A model generated the notes under the pieces. The model saw only the letters and a program-made list of their open reading frames with translations, did not search any database and was not told the DNA's origin. Of a stretch of DNA of 64,000 nucleotides, positions 53,800 to 62,784 are shown piece by piece (the stretch's first letter is position 1; the number at the start of each line of letters is the position of its first letter). This DNA is from Streptomyces sp. RPA4-2 (GTDB taxonomy: Bacteria; Actinomycetota; Actinomycetes; Streptomycetales; Streptomycetaceae). Location: positions 2,356,001-2,420,000 of the forward strand of contig NZ_CP050975.2 of the NCBI RefSeq assembly GCF_012273515.2, given 5' to 3'. Made by a program: the position numbers and the translations under genes.

Positions 53800-55368
53800 T
53801 CAGGGGGTCGCGGCGATGCGGAACTGCGTGAACGAGGCCGCTCCGGCGTGTCCCGCGCCGGCGGGGGCGAGCGCGAAGAGCCCGAGCAGGGCGCCGACCC
53901 AGCGCCAGGGGGTGGCCGCGAAGACCTGGCCGGAGGCCACCCGGCCGCCGCCGACGTCGTACGAGAAACGGCAGCGCGCCCCCGCGCCGGTCTCGATCCA
54001 CAGCCGGGCCCGGCCCTCGGGTGCCTCCCGGGAGGCGGCGGCGTCGCGTTCCCTCGCCCACTGCCCCGGAGTCCTGGCGGGCGCCCCGGCCACGACGGAC
54101 TCGGCGAACCGGTGCACGAGCCGCACCGACCCGTCGGGGTGACGCTGGAGCCCGATCCAGCTGAACGCGTCCCCGAGCACGGCGAGTCCCGCCCGCGCGC
54201 CGGGTTCCTCGCTGTCGAGCCGCAGCTCCACCTCGGCCGTGGCGGCGATCCCGGGCAGCCGCTGGGTCAAGACGTGCGGCAGCCTGCGCAGATCGTCCGC
54301 GTCCGCCGTCCGTACGCAGGTCAGCCGCAGCCCGTCGGAGGAGTGCTGGGTCGCCCACCCCGCCTGCGGGTTGGCGGTCCACTGCCACTGCCGCCCGAAC
54401 CGGCCGCCCGGGAAGTCGTCGTCGGTGGCGGGTGCCGAGGGCGGCTGCCGCGGCAGATCGGGCTTCCGGTGCACGGCGACGGGGGCGCCCTCGTCGCCGA
54501 GCACGGGCCAGCCGTCCGGCCCGTCCCAGCGCATCGGCTGGAGGTGCACGACCCTCCCGTACGGGCCGCGGTGCTGGAAGTGCGCGAACCAGTCCTCGCC
54601 GGCCGCCGTGCGCACCCAGCCGCCCTGGTGCGGGCCGTTGACCGCGGTCTTCCCCTGCTCCAGCACCACCCGCTCCTCGTACGGGCCGAAGAAGCCGCGC
54701 GAGCGGAAGACGCCCTGCCAGCCGGTCTCCACTCCCCCGGCGGGCGCGAAGATCCAGAACCAGCCGTCGTGCCGGTAGGCCTTGGGCCCTTCGAGGGTGA
54801 ACCAGCCGGGGATCCGGTCCGCGTCGATGATCACCTCGCCCTCGTCGAGCAGTCCGGTGCCGTCGGGGCGCATCCGGTGCCCGGTGAGCCGGTTCTTCAC
54901 GCCCGAACGGGATCTGGCCCAGGCGTGCACGAGGTAGGCCTCGCCGGTCTCCTCGTCCCACAGCGGGCAGGCGTCGATCAGCCCCTTGCCCTCCTTGACC
55001 AGGTGCGGCCGGGTCCAAGGGCCGCGGATCTCGGGGGCGTTGACCTGGAAGACGCCGTGGTCGGGGTCGCCCCAGAAGATCCAGAAGCGGTCGTCGTGGT
55101 GCCGCAGGGACGGCGCCCACACCCCGCAGTCGTGCCGGGGCACGCTGAACTCCCGCACTGGTTCGAGGCGTTGCAGGGCGTGGCCGACGAGCGTCCAGTT
55201 GACCAGGTCGCGGGAGTGCAGCAGCGGCAGGCCCGGCACCCGGCCGAAGCTGGAGGCGGTGAGGTAGAAGTCGTCCCCGACACGGAGCAGATCGGGGTCG
55301 GACCAGTCGGCGTCGAGAACGGGGTTGCGGTAGGTGCCGTCGCCCAGGTCGGAGGAGGGAAGGGCCAT
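53800..55368 (-). CDS. GH43 glycoside hydrolase (beta-xylosidase/arabinofuranosidase type)
   Basis: The 522-residue enzyme has an N-terminal five-bladed GH43 propeller (to about 300), with the catalytic base Asp in DADWSDPDLL, ACGVWAPSLR-like HDCGVWAPSLR, and WTLEGPKAYR-like FTLEGPKAYR. The C-terminal half is a concanavalin-like beta sandwich (GH43_C2). No signal peptide, so it acts on imported oligosaccharides. It overlaps the PmoA-like gene by ATGA. Specificity between arabinan and xylan is not clear. Confidence 0.9.
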   Translation of the reverse strand: MALPSSDLGDGTYRNPVLDADWSDPDLLRVGDDFYLTASSFGRVPGLPLLHSRDLVNWTLVGHALQRLEPVREFSVPRHDCGVWAPSLRHHDDRFWIFWGDPDHGVFQVNAPEIRGPWTRPHLVKEGKGLIDACPLWDEETGEAYLVHAWARSRSGVKNRLTGHRMRPDGTGLLDEGEVIIDADRIPGWFTLEGPKAYRHDGWFWIFAPAGGVETGWQGVFRSRGFFGPYEERVVLEQGKTAVNGPHQGGWVRTAAGEDWFAHFQHRGPYGRVVHLQPMRWDGPDGWPVLGDEGAPVAVHRKPDLPRQPPSAPATDDDFPGGRFGRQWQWTANPQAGWATQHSSDGLRLTCVRTADADDLRRLPHVLTQRLPGIAATAEVELRLDSEEPGARAGLAVLGDAFSWIGLQRHPDGSVRLVHRFAESVVAGAPARTPGQWARERDAAASREAPEGRARLWIETGAGARCRFSYDVGGGRVASGQVFAATPWRWVGALLGLFALAPAGAGHAGAASFTQFRIAATP

Positions 55369-56222
55369 CAGGGGCTCACCGCCCCGCGGACGAGCGCGGC
55401 GGCCTCGCCCCGGTCGAGGGTGCCGTCCGCGACGACGGTCACGACCCGCCGTACGACGGTGTCCCCCGCCCCGACGGGCAGCCGCTCGGTGTGCGCGAGG
55501 CAGGAACCGACGCCCGGGTACTCGGCGGTGCGCACGAACCACGGGTCGCGGCGGGTCCGTTCGGTGGCCCCGGCGAAGACCAGGGTCCAGCGGGCGCCCG
55601 CGAGTGCCAGCCAGTCGGCGCGGGTGCCGTGCACCGCCTCCACGCCCTCGGTGTCGGCGGTGAAGACACGCGGCGCCCCGGGCTCCTTGCGGGCCCGCCA
55701 GAAGAAGCCGCCGTAGGCCGCGCCGGGCCGCCCGTTGGTGGCCGGGCTGCCGATGGAGAGGGACTTCGCGGTCGTGTTCGTGAGCGAGAAGGTGAAGTCC
55801 AGCGCCCAGGCGGAGTCGGTGAGCCGGGTCGCGGTGACGGTCCGGCGCTCACGCAGCAGTTCACTGCCCGCGGCCACCCAGCGCAGCTCCTCCACGAAGC
55901 CGTCCGGGTCGCTCAGCTGGAAGCCGGCGTGCCGCTGGGCGCCGTGGTTGGCGAGCTCGGTGGGCCCCTGGTCGCGTACATAGGTGCGCCCGCCCCAGAA
56001 GTTGTGCCCCTCGACGTCGGGAACGGCGACACCGACGCCGAGGTGATGGAGGTGGTCGGCGGGGCTGAACTCGGTGACCGCCGTGCCGGCCAGGGTGGTG
56101 ACCGGGTGGAGATACGGACGAGGAGAGAGCCGGGGGGACAGCTCGGGGCGGGTGTGGTACCGGCCGACCGGACGGCCCGCGACGCGCAGGACCGGCGACT
56201 CGTGGTGGGGCGCGGTGTTCAT
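55368..56222 (-). CDS. PmoA-like (DUF6807) family protein
   Basis: The 284-residue soluble protein matches the family often called methane oxygenase PmoA-like (DUF6807): YHTRPELSPRLSPRPYLHPV, FSPADHLHHLGVGVAVPDVEGHNFWGGRTYV. The conserved DHxHH stretch may bind metal. There is no evidence for methane oxidation; such genes often stand next to Gfo/Idh dehydrogenases in sugar clusters. It overlaps both neighbours by four bases. Confidence 0.8.
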   Translation of the reverse strand: MNTAPHHESPVLRVAGRPVGRYHTRPELSPRLSPRPYLHPVTTLAGTAVTEFSPADHLHHLGVGVAVPDVEGHNFWGGRTYVRDQGPTELANHGAQRHAGFQLSDPDGFVEELRWVAAGSELLRERRTVTATRLTDSAWALDFTFSLTNTTAKSLSIGSPATNGRPGAAYGGFFWRARKEPGAPRVFTADTEGVEAVHGTRADWLALAGARWTLVFAGATERTRRDPWFVRTAEYPGVGSCLAHTERLPVGAGDTVVRRVVTVVADGTLDRGEAAALVRGAVSP

Positions 56223-57415
56223 CCGGCGCTCACCTCGTTCGGGGGCGCCCAGGAGGCGCCCAGCTCGGAGTAGAGGGCGAGGGTGTCGGCCGCCGCCGCG
56301 ACGAGTCCGTCGATGCCGCGCACGATCCGGCGGTTCCCCGCGGCGACCGTCTCCCAAGCCTCCGCGGGCAGCGCGGCCGGGTCGGGCGCCCGCCGGATCG
56401 CCTCGACGACCTTCATGAAGGCGCCCGTCGAATCCGGTGGAACCAGCAGCTCGTCGCCGTCGGTCAGATGAGCGACCAGGTTCTCCAACAGGTCCGTGCG
56501 GCCGTACTCGATCTCCTCCGGGCCGTGCCCCGACCGCTGTACGAGTACGCGGTCGAGCTTGTACCAGAACGTGATCCGGCCGCCGCTCCCGTGCACCAGG
56601 ACGTACGGCTCACCGGGCCGCTCGGCGCAGAGCGTGGCGGCGACGGCGACCCTGCCCCGGGGGGTGGTGACACGTACGCAGGAGGTGTCGTCGGACTCGA
56701 TGTCGTTGGCGCGCAGCAGCTCGGTCTCGATCGCGGCGACGTCCTCGGCACGGGTGGCCCCGTGCAGCGCGAGGGCGGTGACGACGGCGTGCGCGAGGGG
56801 GTTGGTGAGGGCCCCGTCGATCACGTCCACGCCGTTCAGGCGGCGCTTGCCCGCCCACGCCGCCCTGCGGTAGTAGGCCTCGTCGCGCGCCCAGGCACCC
56901 GCCGCGCCGATCCCGGTGACCGTGCCGAGCACACCCGCCGCGATCATCTCCCGGATCGCCGGCAGGGCGTGCGAGCCGAGCGACTGGAAGCCGATCTGGC
57001 AGGCGACCCCGGCCGCCGCGACGCCGTCGGCCATCCGGCGGAACTCGGCGTACGAGGGCGCGGGCGGCTTCTCCAGCAGGAGGTGCACGCCCCTGGCGGC
57101 GGCGACGAGCGCCAGGTCGGTGTGGGTCGGGATGGGCGTGCAGATCACCGCGATCGCGGCGGCGGTGGAGTCGAGCAGGGACCCGAAGTCGGCGGACTGC
57201 TCGGGAGGCCGGCCCCCGAAGTCCTCGAAGTCGCCGAATGTCTCCGTGAGTTCGGCCGGCGTGAGGGGGTTCGGCTCGCAGATGCCCGCCAGCCGTACGA
57301 GCCCCTTGTCCTGGAGCCGGCGGATGTTGCGCAGGTGCCAGCGGCCGTGGCCGCGCGCCCCCGCGAGGACGACCGGCAGCGGGAGTTGCCCGCCCGGCGT
57401 GTTCATCCCGCTCAT
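56219..57415 (-). CDS. Gfo/Idh/MocA-family oxidoreductase
   Basis: The 398-residue NAD(P)-dependent sugar oxidoreductase has an N-terminal Rossmann domain (VVLAGARGHGRWHLRNIRRL) and the family motif LLLEKPPAPS with the catalytic Lys. ATG 57415 overlaps the permease stop; ATG 57406 also possible. In this operon it probably oxidises or epimerises the imported sugar, perhaps the first step to a sugar acid. The exact substrate is unknown. Confidence 0.88.
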   Translation of the reverse strand: MSGMNTPGGQLPLPVVLAGARGHGRWHLRNIRRLQDKGLVRLAGICEPNPLTPAELTETFGDFEDFGGRPPEQSADFGSLLDSTAAAIAVICTPIPTHTDLALVAAARGVHLLLEKPPAPSYAEFRRMADGVAAAGVACQIGFQSLGSHALPAIREMIAAGVLGTVTGIGAAGAWARDEAYYRRAAWAGKRRLNGVDVIDGALTNPLAHAVVTALALHGATRAEDVAAIETELLRANDIESDDTSCVRVTTPRGRVAVAATLCAERPGEPYVLVHGSGGRITFWYKLDRVLVQRSGHGPEEIEYGRTDLLENLVAHLTDGDELLVPPDSTGAFMKVVEAIRRAPDPAALPAEAWETVAAGNRRIVRGIDGLVAAAADTLALYSELGASWAPPNEVSAG

Positions 57416-58314
57416 CCCTTCACCGCCCCCGCGCTGAAGCCGGTGATCAGCCACTTCTGGATGAAGGCGAACACGATGACGACGGGGACGGCGGCGATGA
57501 TGCCGCCCGCGGCCAGCGCCCCGAGGTCGACGCTGTCGGCGCTCATCAGGGTGTTGAGGCCGACCGGGATCGTCTGCTTGCTCTGGTCGCTGAGGAACAT
57601 CAGGGCGAACAGGAAGTGGTTCCATGCGTGCACGAAGGCGAAGGAGCCGACCGCGATCAACCCCGGGCGCAGCAGCGGGAGTACGACGATCCGGAAGGAG
57701 GTGAAGCGGCCGCAGCCGTCGACCCAGGCGGCCTCTTCCAGGGAGTACGGCACGTTCCTGATGAACCCGCTGATGAGGATCATCGACAGCGGCAGCTGGA
57801 ACACCGTCTCGGCGATGACGACGCTGCCCAGCGAGTTGATCATCTGGAGCTTGGCGAAGATCTGGAACAGCGGCACCAGCAGCAGTGCGCCCGGCACGAA
57901 CTGGGAGCACAGCAGGGCCAGCATGAAGCCGCGTTTGATCCTGAAGTCGAAGCGGGCCAGGGCATATCCGCCGGCCAGGGCGACCACGGTCGTCATGACG
58001 AGCGTGGCGACGGCGATGAGCACGCTGTTCTGGAAGTAGGTCCCGAAACTGCGCTCGGTCCACACCTTGTCGAAGTGCTCGAAGGTCATGGGCCACGGCA
58101 CCAGCGAGGTGGAGCCGGCCGGGCGGAGCGCGAAGAGCAGGATCCAGTAGAAGGGGATCAGGGTGAAGAGCAGATAGACGCCGAGCGGGAGGTAGATGTG
58201 CCACCGCGGGACCTCGTCCCAGGCACGGCGCCTCGCGCCCGGACGCTGCCGGGGTTCCTCGGCGGCGGGGGCCGGTGCCGCGGGGGCGCCGACGGTGACG
58301 TCCTCGGTGATCAC
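57412..58314 (-). CDS. Carbohydrate ABC transporter permease (MalG type)
   Basis: The 300-residue permease has six hydrophobic segments after a polar N-terminus and the EAA loop EEAAWVDGCGRFTSFRIVVLPLLRPG. It is the MalG-type partner of the preceding permease. GTG start at 58314 overlaps its stop. No ATPase gene is present in the window, so a shared MsiK-like ATPase is likely. Confidence 0.94.
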   Translation of the reverse strand: MITEDVTVGAPAAPAPAAEEPRQRPGARRRAWDEVPRWHIYLPLGVYLLFTLIPFYWILLFALRPAGSTSLVPWPMTFEHFDKVWTERSFGTYFQNSVLIAVATLVMTTVVALAGGYALARFDFRIKRGFMLALLCSQFVPGALLLVPLFQIFAKLQMINSLGSVVIAETVFQLPLSMILISGFIRNVPYSLEEAAWVDGCGRFTSFRIVVLPLLRPGLIAVGSFAFVHAWNHFLFALMFLSDQSKQTIPVGLNTLMSADSVDLGALAAGGIIAAVPVVIVFAFIQKWLITGFSAGAVKG

Positions 58315-59246
58315 TTGTCCCCGCCTCCGAACTTGCTCAGCCGCAGATAGACGATCGAGCAGAAGAGCAGAATCACGAACGCGACCGTGGTGAGGGCGGA
58401 CGCGTAGCCGAAATTGTGCGCGTCGACACTGGTGTTGGCGATGTAGAGCGGAAGGGTGGTCGTCTCGCCCGCGGGTCCGCCACCGGTCAGGGTGTAGAGC
58501 AGGTCGACGTTGTTGAACTCCCAGACCGCGCGCAGCAGGGTGGACAGGACGATGGCGTCCTTCAGGTGCGGCAGGGTGATGTGCAGGAACTGCCGGAAGC
58601 GGCTCGCGCCGTCCACCTCGGCGGCCTCGTACAGGTCCTTGGAGACGGACTGGAGGTCCGCGAGGATGAGGATCGCGAAGAAGGGCACTCCGCGCCACAG
58701 GTCGGCGACGACGGCCGCCGGGAAGACGGTGGCGGTGTCCGACAGCCAGCTGGTCCCGTACTGGCCGATACCCGCGTCCGCGAGGTAACGGGTGATGCCG
58801 GTCTGGGAGTTGTAGAGCAGTACCCAGATCGCGGAGGTCAGCACCCCGGAGACGGCCCACGGCGAGAAGACCAGCGCCCGGCCGACCGCGCGGCCCACGA
58901 AGGTCTGGTTGACGATCAGTGCCAGCGCCAGACCGAACAGCAGTTGCAGACCGACCTCGACGACGACCCACTGGGCGCTGAAGGTCAGCGTGTCCCAGAA
59001 CTGGGGGTCGGCGGTGAAGGCGTGCACGAAGTTGTCGAAGCCCGCGAACCCGTTGCGCCACGGCTTGGTGGGGTTGTAGTTCTGCAGGCTGTAGTAGAAG
59101 ACGCTGATGACCGGGTAGGCGATGAAGCCCAGCATCAGCAGCCCCGCGGGGGCGATCAGCAGATACGGGAGCCTGCGGGGCGTCGCCGAGCCGCGGCGCC
59201 GCCGGAGCGGCGCGGGCTGTTTCGCCACGGCTGCGGCTTGGGCCAT
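58311..59246 (-). CDS. Carbohydrate ABC transporter permease (MalF type)
   Basis: The 311-residue permease has a basic N-terminus, six or so membrane helices and the EAA loop YEAAEVDGASRFRQFLHITLPHLKDA. First gene of the transporter/catabolic operon read to GH43, with LacI-type sites upstream. Start ATG 59246, with GGAGAAC upstream. Confidence 0.94.
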   Translation of the reverse strand: MAQAAAVAKQPAPLRRRRGSATPRRLPYLLIAPAGLLMLGFIAYPVISVFYYSLQNYNPTKPWRNGFAGFDNFVHAFTADPQFWDTLTFSAQWVVVEVGLQLLFGLALALIVNQTFVGRAVGRALVFSPWAVSGVLTSAIWVLLYNSQTGITRYLADAGIGQYGTSWLSDTATVFPAAVVADLWRGVPFFAILILADLQSVSKDLYEAAEVDGASRFRQFLHITLPHLKDAIVLSTLLRAVWEFNNVDLLYTLTGGGPAGETTTLPLYIANTSVDAHNFGYASALTTVAFVILLFCSIVYLRLSKFGGGDK

Positions 59247-59260
59247 GACTGTTCTCCGTT

Positions 59261-59346
59261 CTTGCGGGTGCCGTGGAACGCTTGCTTGCGGGTGCCGTGG
59301 AACGCTTGCTGCCGGTGTCGGTGCCGGTGGGACAGGAAGCGCTTGC
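59261..59346 (-). promoter_or_regulatory. LacI-type operator and two direct repeats before the permease operon
   Basis: GGAAGCGCTTGC (59335-59346) carries the palindrome AAGCGCTT (59337-59344). Two 25-base copies with 24-base period (59261-59285 and 59285-59309) each end in GGAACGCTTGC, a degenerate form of the same site. The region lies 15 to 100 bases before the MalF-type start, so a LacI-family repressor probably binds here. The regulator gene is not in the window. Confidence 0.5.
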
Positions 59347-59403
59347 TACGCGCGCATGGGTGCGCGCGCTTCGGAGGTGCCGTCCGGGTGGTCGGCCAGG
59401 GGC

Positions 59404-59421
59404 GCGGTCCTCGCGGACCGC
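59404..59421 (-). terminator. Short hairpin after the dehydratase gene
   Basis: GCGGTCC (59404-59410) and GGACCGC (59415-59421) pair across TCGC, two bases past the dehydratase stop. It may partly terminate the upstream transcript before the permease operon. Confidence 0.4.
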
Positions 59422-59423
59422 CC

Positions 59424-61217
59424 TCACCCGGCGTAGGGATCCGGCACTTTGCCCGGACGCGCCAGGAACGCGAAGTCGCAGCCGGTGTCGGCCTGGGTGA
59501 TCTGCTCGTTGTAGAGCGCCCCGTAGCCGCGCTCGTACCGCTCGGGCGGTGCCGTCCACAACGCCCTGCGCCGAGCCAGCTCCTCGTCGTCCACGTCGAG
59601 CCGGAGCGATCGCGCCTCGACGTCCAGGGTGATCGTGTCGCCGGTCCGCACCAGGGCGAGCGGGCCGCCGACGTGCGACTCGGGCGCCACGTGCAGCACG
59701 CAGGCGCCGTAACTCGTGCCGCTCATCCGGGCGTCGGAGATCCGGACCATGTCCCGCACGCCCTGCTTCAGCAGGTGGTCGGGGATGGGCAGCATGCCGT
59801 ACTCGGGCATGCCGGGACCGCCCTTGGGCCCGGAGCCGCGCAGCACCAGCACACTGTCCGCCGTGATGCCGAGGGACGGGTCGTCGATGGTCCGCTGCAT
59901 CGTCCGGTAGTCGTCGAAGACGACCGCGGGCCCGGTGTGCTTGAGCAGCCGCGGCTCGGCGGCGATGTGCTTGATGACCGCGCCGTCGGGGCAGAGGTTG
60001 CCGCGCAGGACGGCGACGCCTCCCTCGGTGGCGACGGGGTTGTCCCGGGGGCGGATGACGTCGTCGTTGTGCACCCGGGCGGTGGCCAGCTGCTCGCGCA
60101 GGGTGTCGTACGACACCGTCGGCCGGTCCAGGTGCAGCAGGTCCGTGATCCGTGACAGGAACCCTGGCAGACCGCCGGCGAAGTGGAAGTCCTCCATCAG
60201 GTACGTCCGGCCGCCGGGCCGTACGTTGGCGAGCACCGGCACGGTCCGCGCGATCCGGTCGAAGTCGTCGAGCGTGAGGGTGACGCCCGCGCGTCCGGCC
60301 ATGGCGATCAGGTGGATGACGGCGTTGGTGGAGCCGCCGAGCCCGAGGACCGTCGTCACGGCGTCCGCGAAGGCGTCCTCGGTGAGGATGTCGGACAGCT
60401 TCCGGTCCCGGTGCACGAGGTCGACGATCCGCAGGCCCGCGGCGGCCGCCATCCGGTCGTGACCGGAGTCGACGGCCGGGATGCTGGACGCGCCCGGGAC
60501 CGTCACCCCGAGCGCCTCGGCGGCGGCGGTGAGCGTGGACGCCGTCCCCATGGTCATGCAGTGGCCGGGGGACCGCGCGAGGCCGCTCTCCAGTTCGGTC
60601 ATCTCGCAGTCGCCGATGAGTCCGGCGCGTCTGTCGTCCCAGTACTTCCACATGTCGGTGCCGGAGCCGAGGATCTCGTCGCGCCAGTGACCGGGCAGCA
60701 TCGGCCCGGCGGGCACGAAGACGGCCGGCAGGTCGACGGAGGCCGCGCCCATCAGCAGGGCGGGGGTGGACTTGTCGCAGCCGCCCATCAGCACCGCGCC
60801 GTCCACGGGGTAGGAGCGCAGCAGCTCCTCCGTCTCCAGGGCGAGCAGGTTGCGGTAGAGCATCGGGGTCGGCTTCTGGAAGGTCTCGCTGAGGGTGGAC
60901 ACCGGGAACTCCAGCGGGAAGCCCCCGGCCTGCCACACGCCCCGCTTCACGGCCTGCGCCCGGTCCCGGAGGTGGACGTGGCACGGGTTGATGTCGGACC
61001 AGGTGTTCAGGATCGCGATGACCGGCTTGCCGAGGTGCTCCTCGGGCAGGTAGCCGAGCTGGCGGGTCCTGGCCCGGTGACTGAAGGAGCGCAGCCCGTC
61101 GGTGCCGTACCACTGGTGGCTCCTGAGGTCCTCCGGGCGCCTCGTCTCCCGCCCCGTGCTCACCGCGGCGGTCCCGCGTCCCGTGCTCACCGCGGCCGTC
61201 CCGCGTCCCGTGCTCAC
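59424..61217 (-). CDS. IlvD/Edd-family sugar-acid dehydratase (arabinonate-dehydratase-like)
   Basis: The enzyme dehydrates sugar acids to 2-keto-3-deoxy acids using an Fe-S cluster. Cluster and Mg2+ blocks are visible: WSDINPCHVHL, LMGGCDKSTPALLMGA, and GDCEMTELES. Also SSIPAVDSGHDRM and GGSTNAVIHLIAMAGR. The first GTG at 61217 overlaps the stop of the DHDPS-like gene (597 residues). Three in-frame GTG starts exist because a 27-base unit is repeated; the third (61163) gives 579 residues, nearer the family norm. Arabinonate, xylonate or galactonate are all possible substrates. Confidence 0.9.
   Translation of the reverse strand: MSTGRGTAAVSTGRGTAAVSTGRETRRPEDLRSHQWYGTDGLRSFSHRARTRQLGYLPEEHLGKPVIAILNTWSDINPCHVHLRDRAQAVKRGVWQAGGFPLEFPVSTLSETFQKPTPMLYRNLLALETEELLRSYPVDGAVLMGGCDKSTPALLMGAASVDLPAVFVPAGPMLPGHWRDEILGSGTDMWKYWDDRRAGLIGDCEMTELESGLARSPGHCMTMGTASTLTAAAEALGVTVPGASSIPAVDSGHDRMAAAAGLRIVDLVHRDRKLSDILTEDAFADAVTTVLGLGGSTNAVIHLIAMAGRAGVTLTLDDFDRIARTVPVLANVRPGGRTYLMEDFHFAGGLPGFLSRITDLLHLDRPTVSYDTLREQLATARVHNDDVIRPRDNPVATEGGVAVLRGNLCPDGAVIKHIAAEPRLLKHTGPAVVFDDYRTMQRTIDDPSLGITADSVLVLRGSGPKGGPGMPEYGMLPIPDHLLKQGVRDMVRISDARMSGTSYGACVLHVAPESHVGGPLALVRTGDTITLDVEARSLRLDVDDEELARRRALWTAPPERYERGYGALYNEQITQADTGCDFAFLARPGKVPDPYAG
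61137..61217 (-). repeat. Triple 27-bp in-frame repeat at the dehydratase start
   Basis: Units 61191-61217, 61164-61190 and 61137-61163 each begin GTGAGCACGGG, encoding VSTGRGTAA, VSTGRGTAA and VSTGRETRR. The first two are identical except one base. Each unit offers a GTG start. Confidence 0.85.
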
Positions 61218-62122
61218 AGCGACCAGCCCGCGGCGATGGCGGCGACTTCCGACCGCTCGGACTCGGACAGTTCCCTGCTCGGCGGGCGCACCTCGCGCCG
61301 GCACAGACCCAGGGAGGCGAGCGCCTCCTTGACCACGGTCACGTTGTTGGCGGAGGCGTCGGCGGCGCGCAGTTCCTCGAAGCGGCGGATCTGCTCCCAG
61401 ACCTTCATGGCGGCCGGGTAGTCGCCGGAGCGGAGCGCCTCGATCATGTTGAGCGAGAGGGACGGGGCGACGTTCACCAGGCCGGAGGTGAACCCGGTGG
61501 CACCCGCCGAGAAGTAGGAGGGCGCGTAGGGCTCGGCGAGCCCCGCCACCCACACGAACCGTTCGAGTCCCGCGTCCCGGGCGAAGGCGGCGAAGCGGGC
61601 GGCGTCCGGGACGGCGTACTTGACGCCGATCACGTTCGGGCAGACGTCGGCGAGTTCGGCGAGCCTGGCGCCGGGGAGCAGAGGGTTGCGGATGTAGGGC
61701 ACGACGCCCAACTCCGGCACGGACTCGGCGACGGCCCGGTGGTAGTCGAGCCAGCCGCCCTCCGAGACGTACGGGTGGACGGGCTGATGGACCATCACCA
61801 TCGCCGCCCCGAGCGTGCGGGCGTGCCGGGCGGAGGCGACGGCGGTCGGTACGTCGTGCCCGACCCCGACCAGGACGGCGGCCCGGTCACCCGCCTCGTC
61901 GACGGTCAACTCCGTGACGAGCTGCCGCTCTTCGGGGGTCAGGGCGTAGAACTCGCCGGTGTTGCCGTTGGGCGTGAGGGTGCGGACCCCGCCGTCGAGC
62001 AGCCGGCGCAGCAGGGCCCGGTGGGTGTCGCGGTCGATCGTCCCGTCCTGCGCGAAGGGGGTCACGGGGATCGCCACGACCTCGGCGAGCGCCGCCCGCC
62101 CGGTCTCGTACGTCGCTGTCAT
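61214..62122 (-). CDS. Dihydrodipicolinate synthase-family dehydratase/aldolase
   Basis: The 302-residue TIM-barrel enzyme acts through a Schiff base; the Lys is in NVIGVKYAVPD and the family Tyr in VVPYIRNPLLPG. TPNGNTGEFYALTPEE is the substrate loop. In a sugar-acid setting such enzymes are 2-keto-3-deoxy-arabonate or 5-dehydro-4-deoxyglucarate dehydratases, giving 2-oxoglutarate semialdehyde. It overlaps the GntR gene and the dehydratase, so all three are coupled. Confidence 0.88.
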   Translation of the reverse strand: MTATYETGRAALAEVVAIPVTPFAQDGTIDRDTHRALLRRLLDGGVRTLTPNGNTGEFYALTPEERQLVTELTVDEAGDRAAVLVGVGHDVPTAVASARHARTLGAAMVMVHQPVHPYVSEGGWLDYHRAVAESVPELGVVPYIRNPLLPGARLAELADVCPNVIGVKYAVPDAARFAAFARDAGLERFVWVAGLAEPYAPSYFSAGATGFTSGLVNVAPSLSLNMIEALRSGDYPAAMKVWEQIRRFEELRAADASANNVTVVKEALASLGLCRREVRPPSRELSESERSEVAAIAAGWSL

Positions 62123-62775
62123 TCCTGTCCGTCCTCCTCCCGGGCCGGGGGGAAGGCCCGTCGCACGAACGACTCGATGTGGGCGTGCAGCGCGCGGGCC
62201 GCGCCGTCCGCGTCGTCGTCGAGGGCCAGACGCAGGATCTCCCGGTGCTCGCCGGCCTCGCGCTCCCAGGACGGGTCGGCGGCCCAGGCGACCGCGGAGA
62301 CCAAGGCGGCCTGGTCACGGACCTCGTCGAGCATGCGGCCCAGCAGGGGGTTGCCGCAGGACACGTACAGGGCGCGGTGGAACTCCCGGTTGGCCAGGGA
62401 GCGTTCGGCGGTGTCGGAGGCGTCGTCGGCGCGGGTCAGCGCGTCCCGTGCGGCGGCGAGCGAGGCTCCGCGCAGGACGGACCGGCGCAGCGCCTCCGGC
62501 TCCAGTAGCAGCCGGACGTCGTACACCTCGCGCGCCATGTCCGCGTCCACCATGCGCACCGTGACGCCCTTGTACTGGTTCATCACGACGAGTCCGGTAC
62601 CGGCCAGGGTCTTGAGCGCCTCACGCACGGGCGTCTTCGACACCCCGAACTGCGCGGCGAGCTCGCTCTCGACGAGGGCCTGACCAGGCGTCAACTGCCC
62701 GGTGAGGATGCGGTGTTTGATCCCTTCCAGCACGAACTGCGTGCGGGACGGTATCGGTGTGGGCACAGAGGTCAT
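62119..62775 (-). CDS. GntR-family (FadR/FCD) transcriptional regulator
   Basis: The 218-residue regulator has an N-terminal winged helix (ILTGQLTPGQALVESELAAQFGVSKTPVREALK) and an FCD effector domain (EVYDVRLLLEPEALR, LANREFHRAL with metal-type His). It is first in the sugar-acid operon and probably autoregulated by the repeats just upstream, with a sugar-acid as effector. ATG 62775. Confidence 0.92.
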   Translation of the reverse strand: MTSVPTPIPSRTQFVLEGIKHRILTGQLTPGQALVESELAAQFGVSKTPVREALKTLAGTGLVVMNQYKGVTVRMVDADMAREVYDVRLLLEPEALRRSVLRGASLAAARDALTRADDASDTAERSLANREFHRALYVSCGNPLLGRMLDEVRDQAALVSAVAWAADPSWEREAGEHREILRLALDDDADGAARALHAHIESFVRRAFPPAREEDGQE

Positions 62776-62784
62776 GCGCGCCTC

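Noticed and set aside
55368..56222. Methane oxygenase role for the PmoA-like protein
   Set aside because: The name is historical; no copper sites or membrane helices are present and the context is sugar breakdown.
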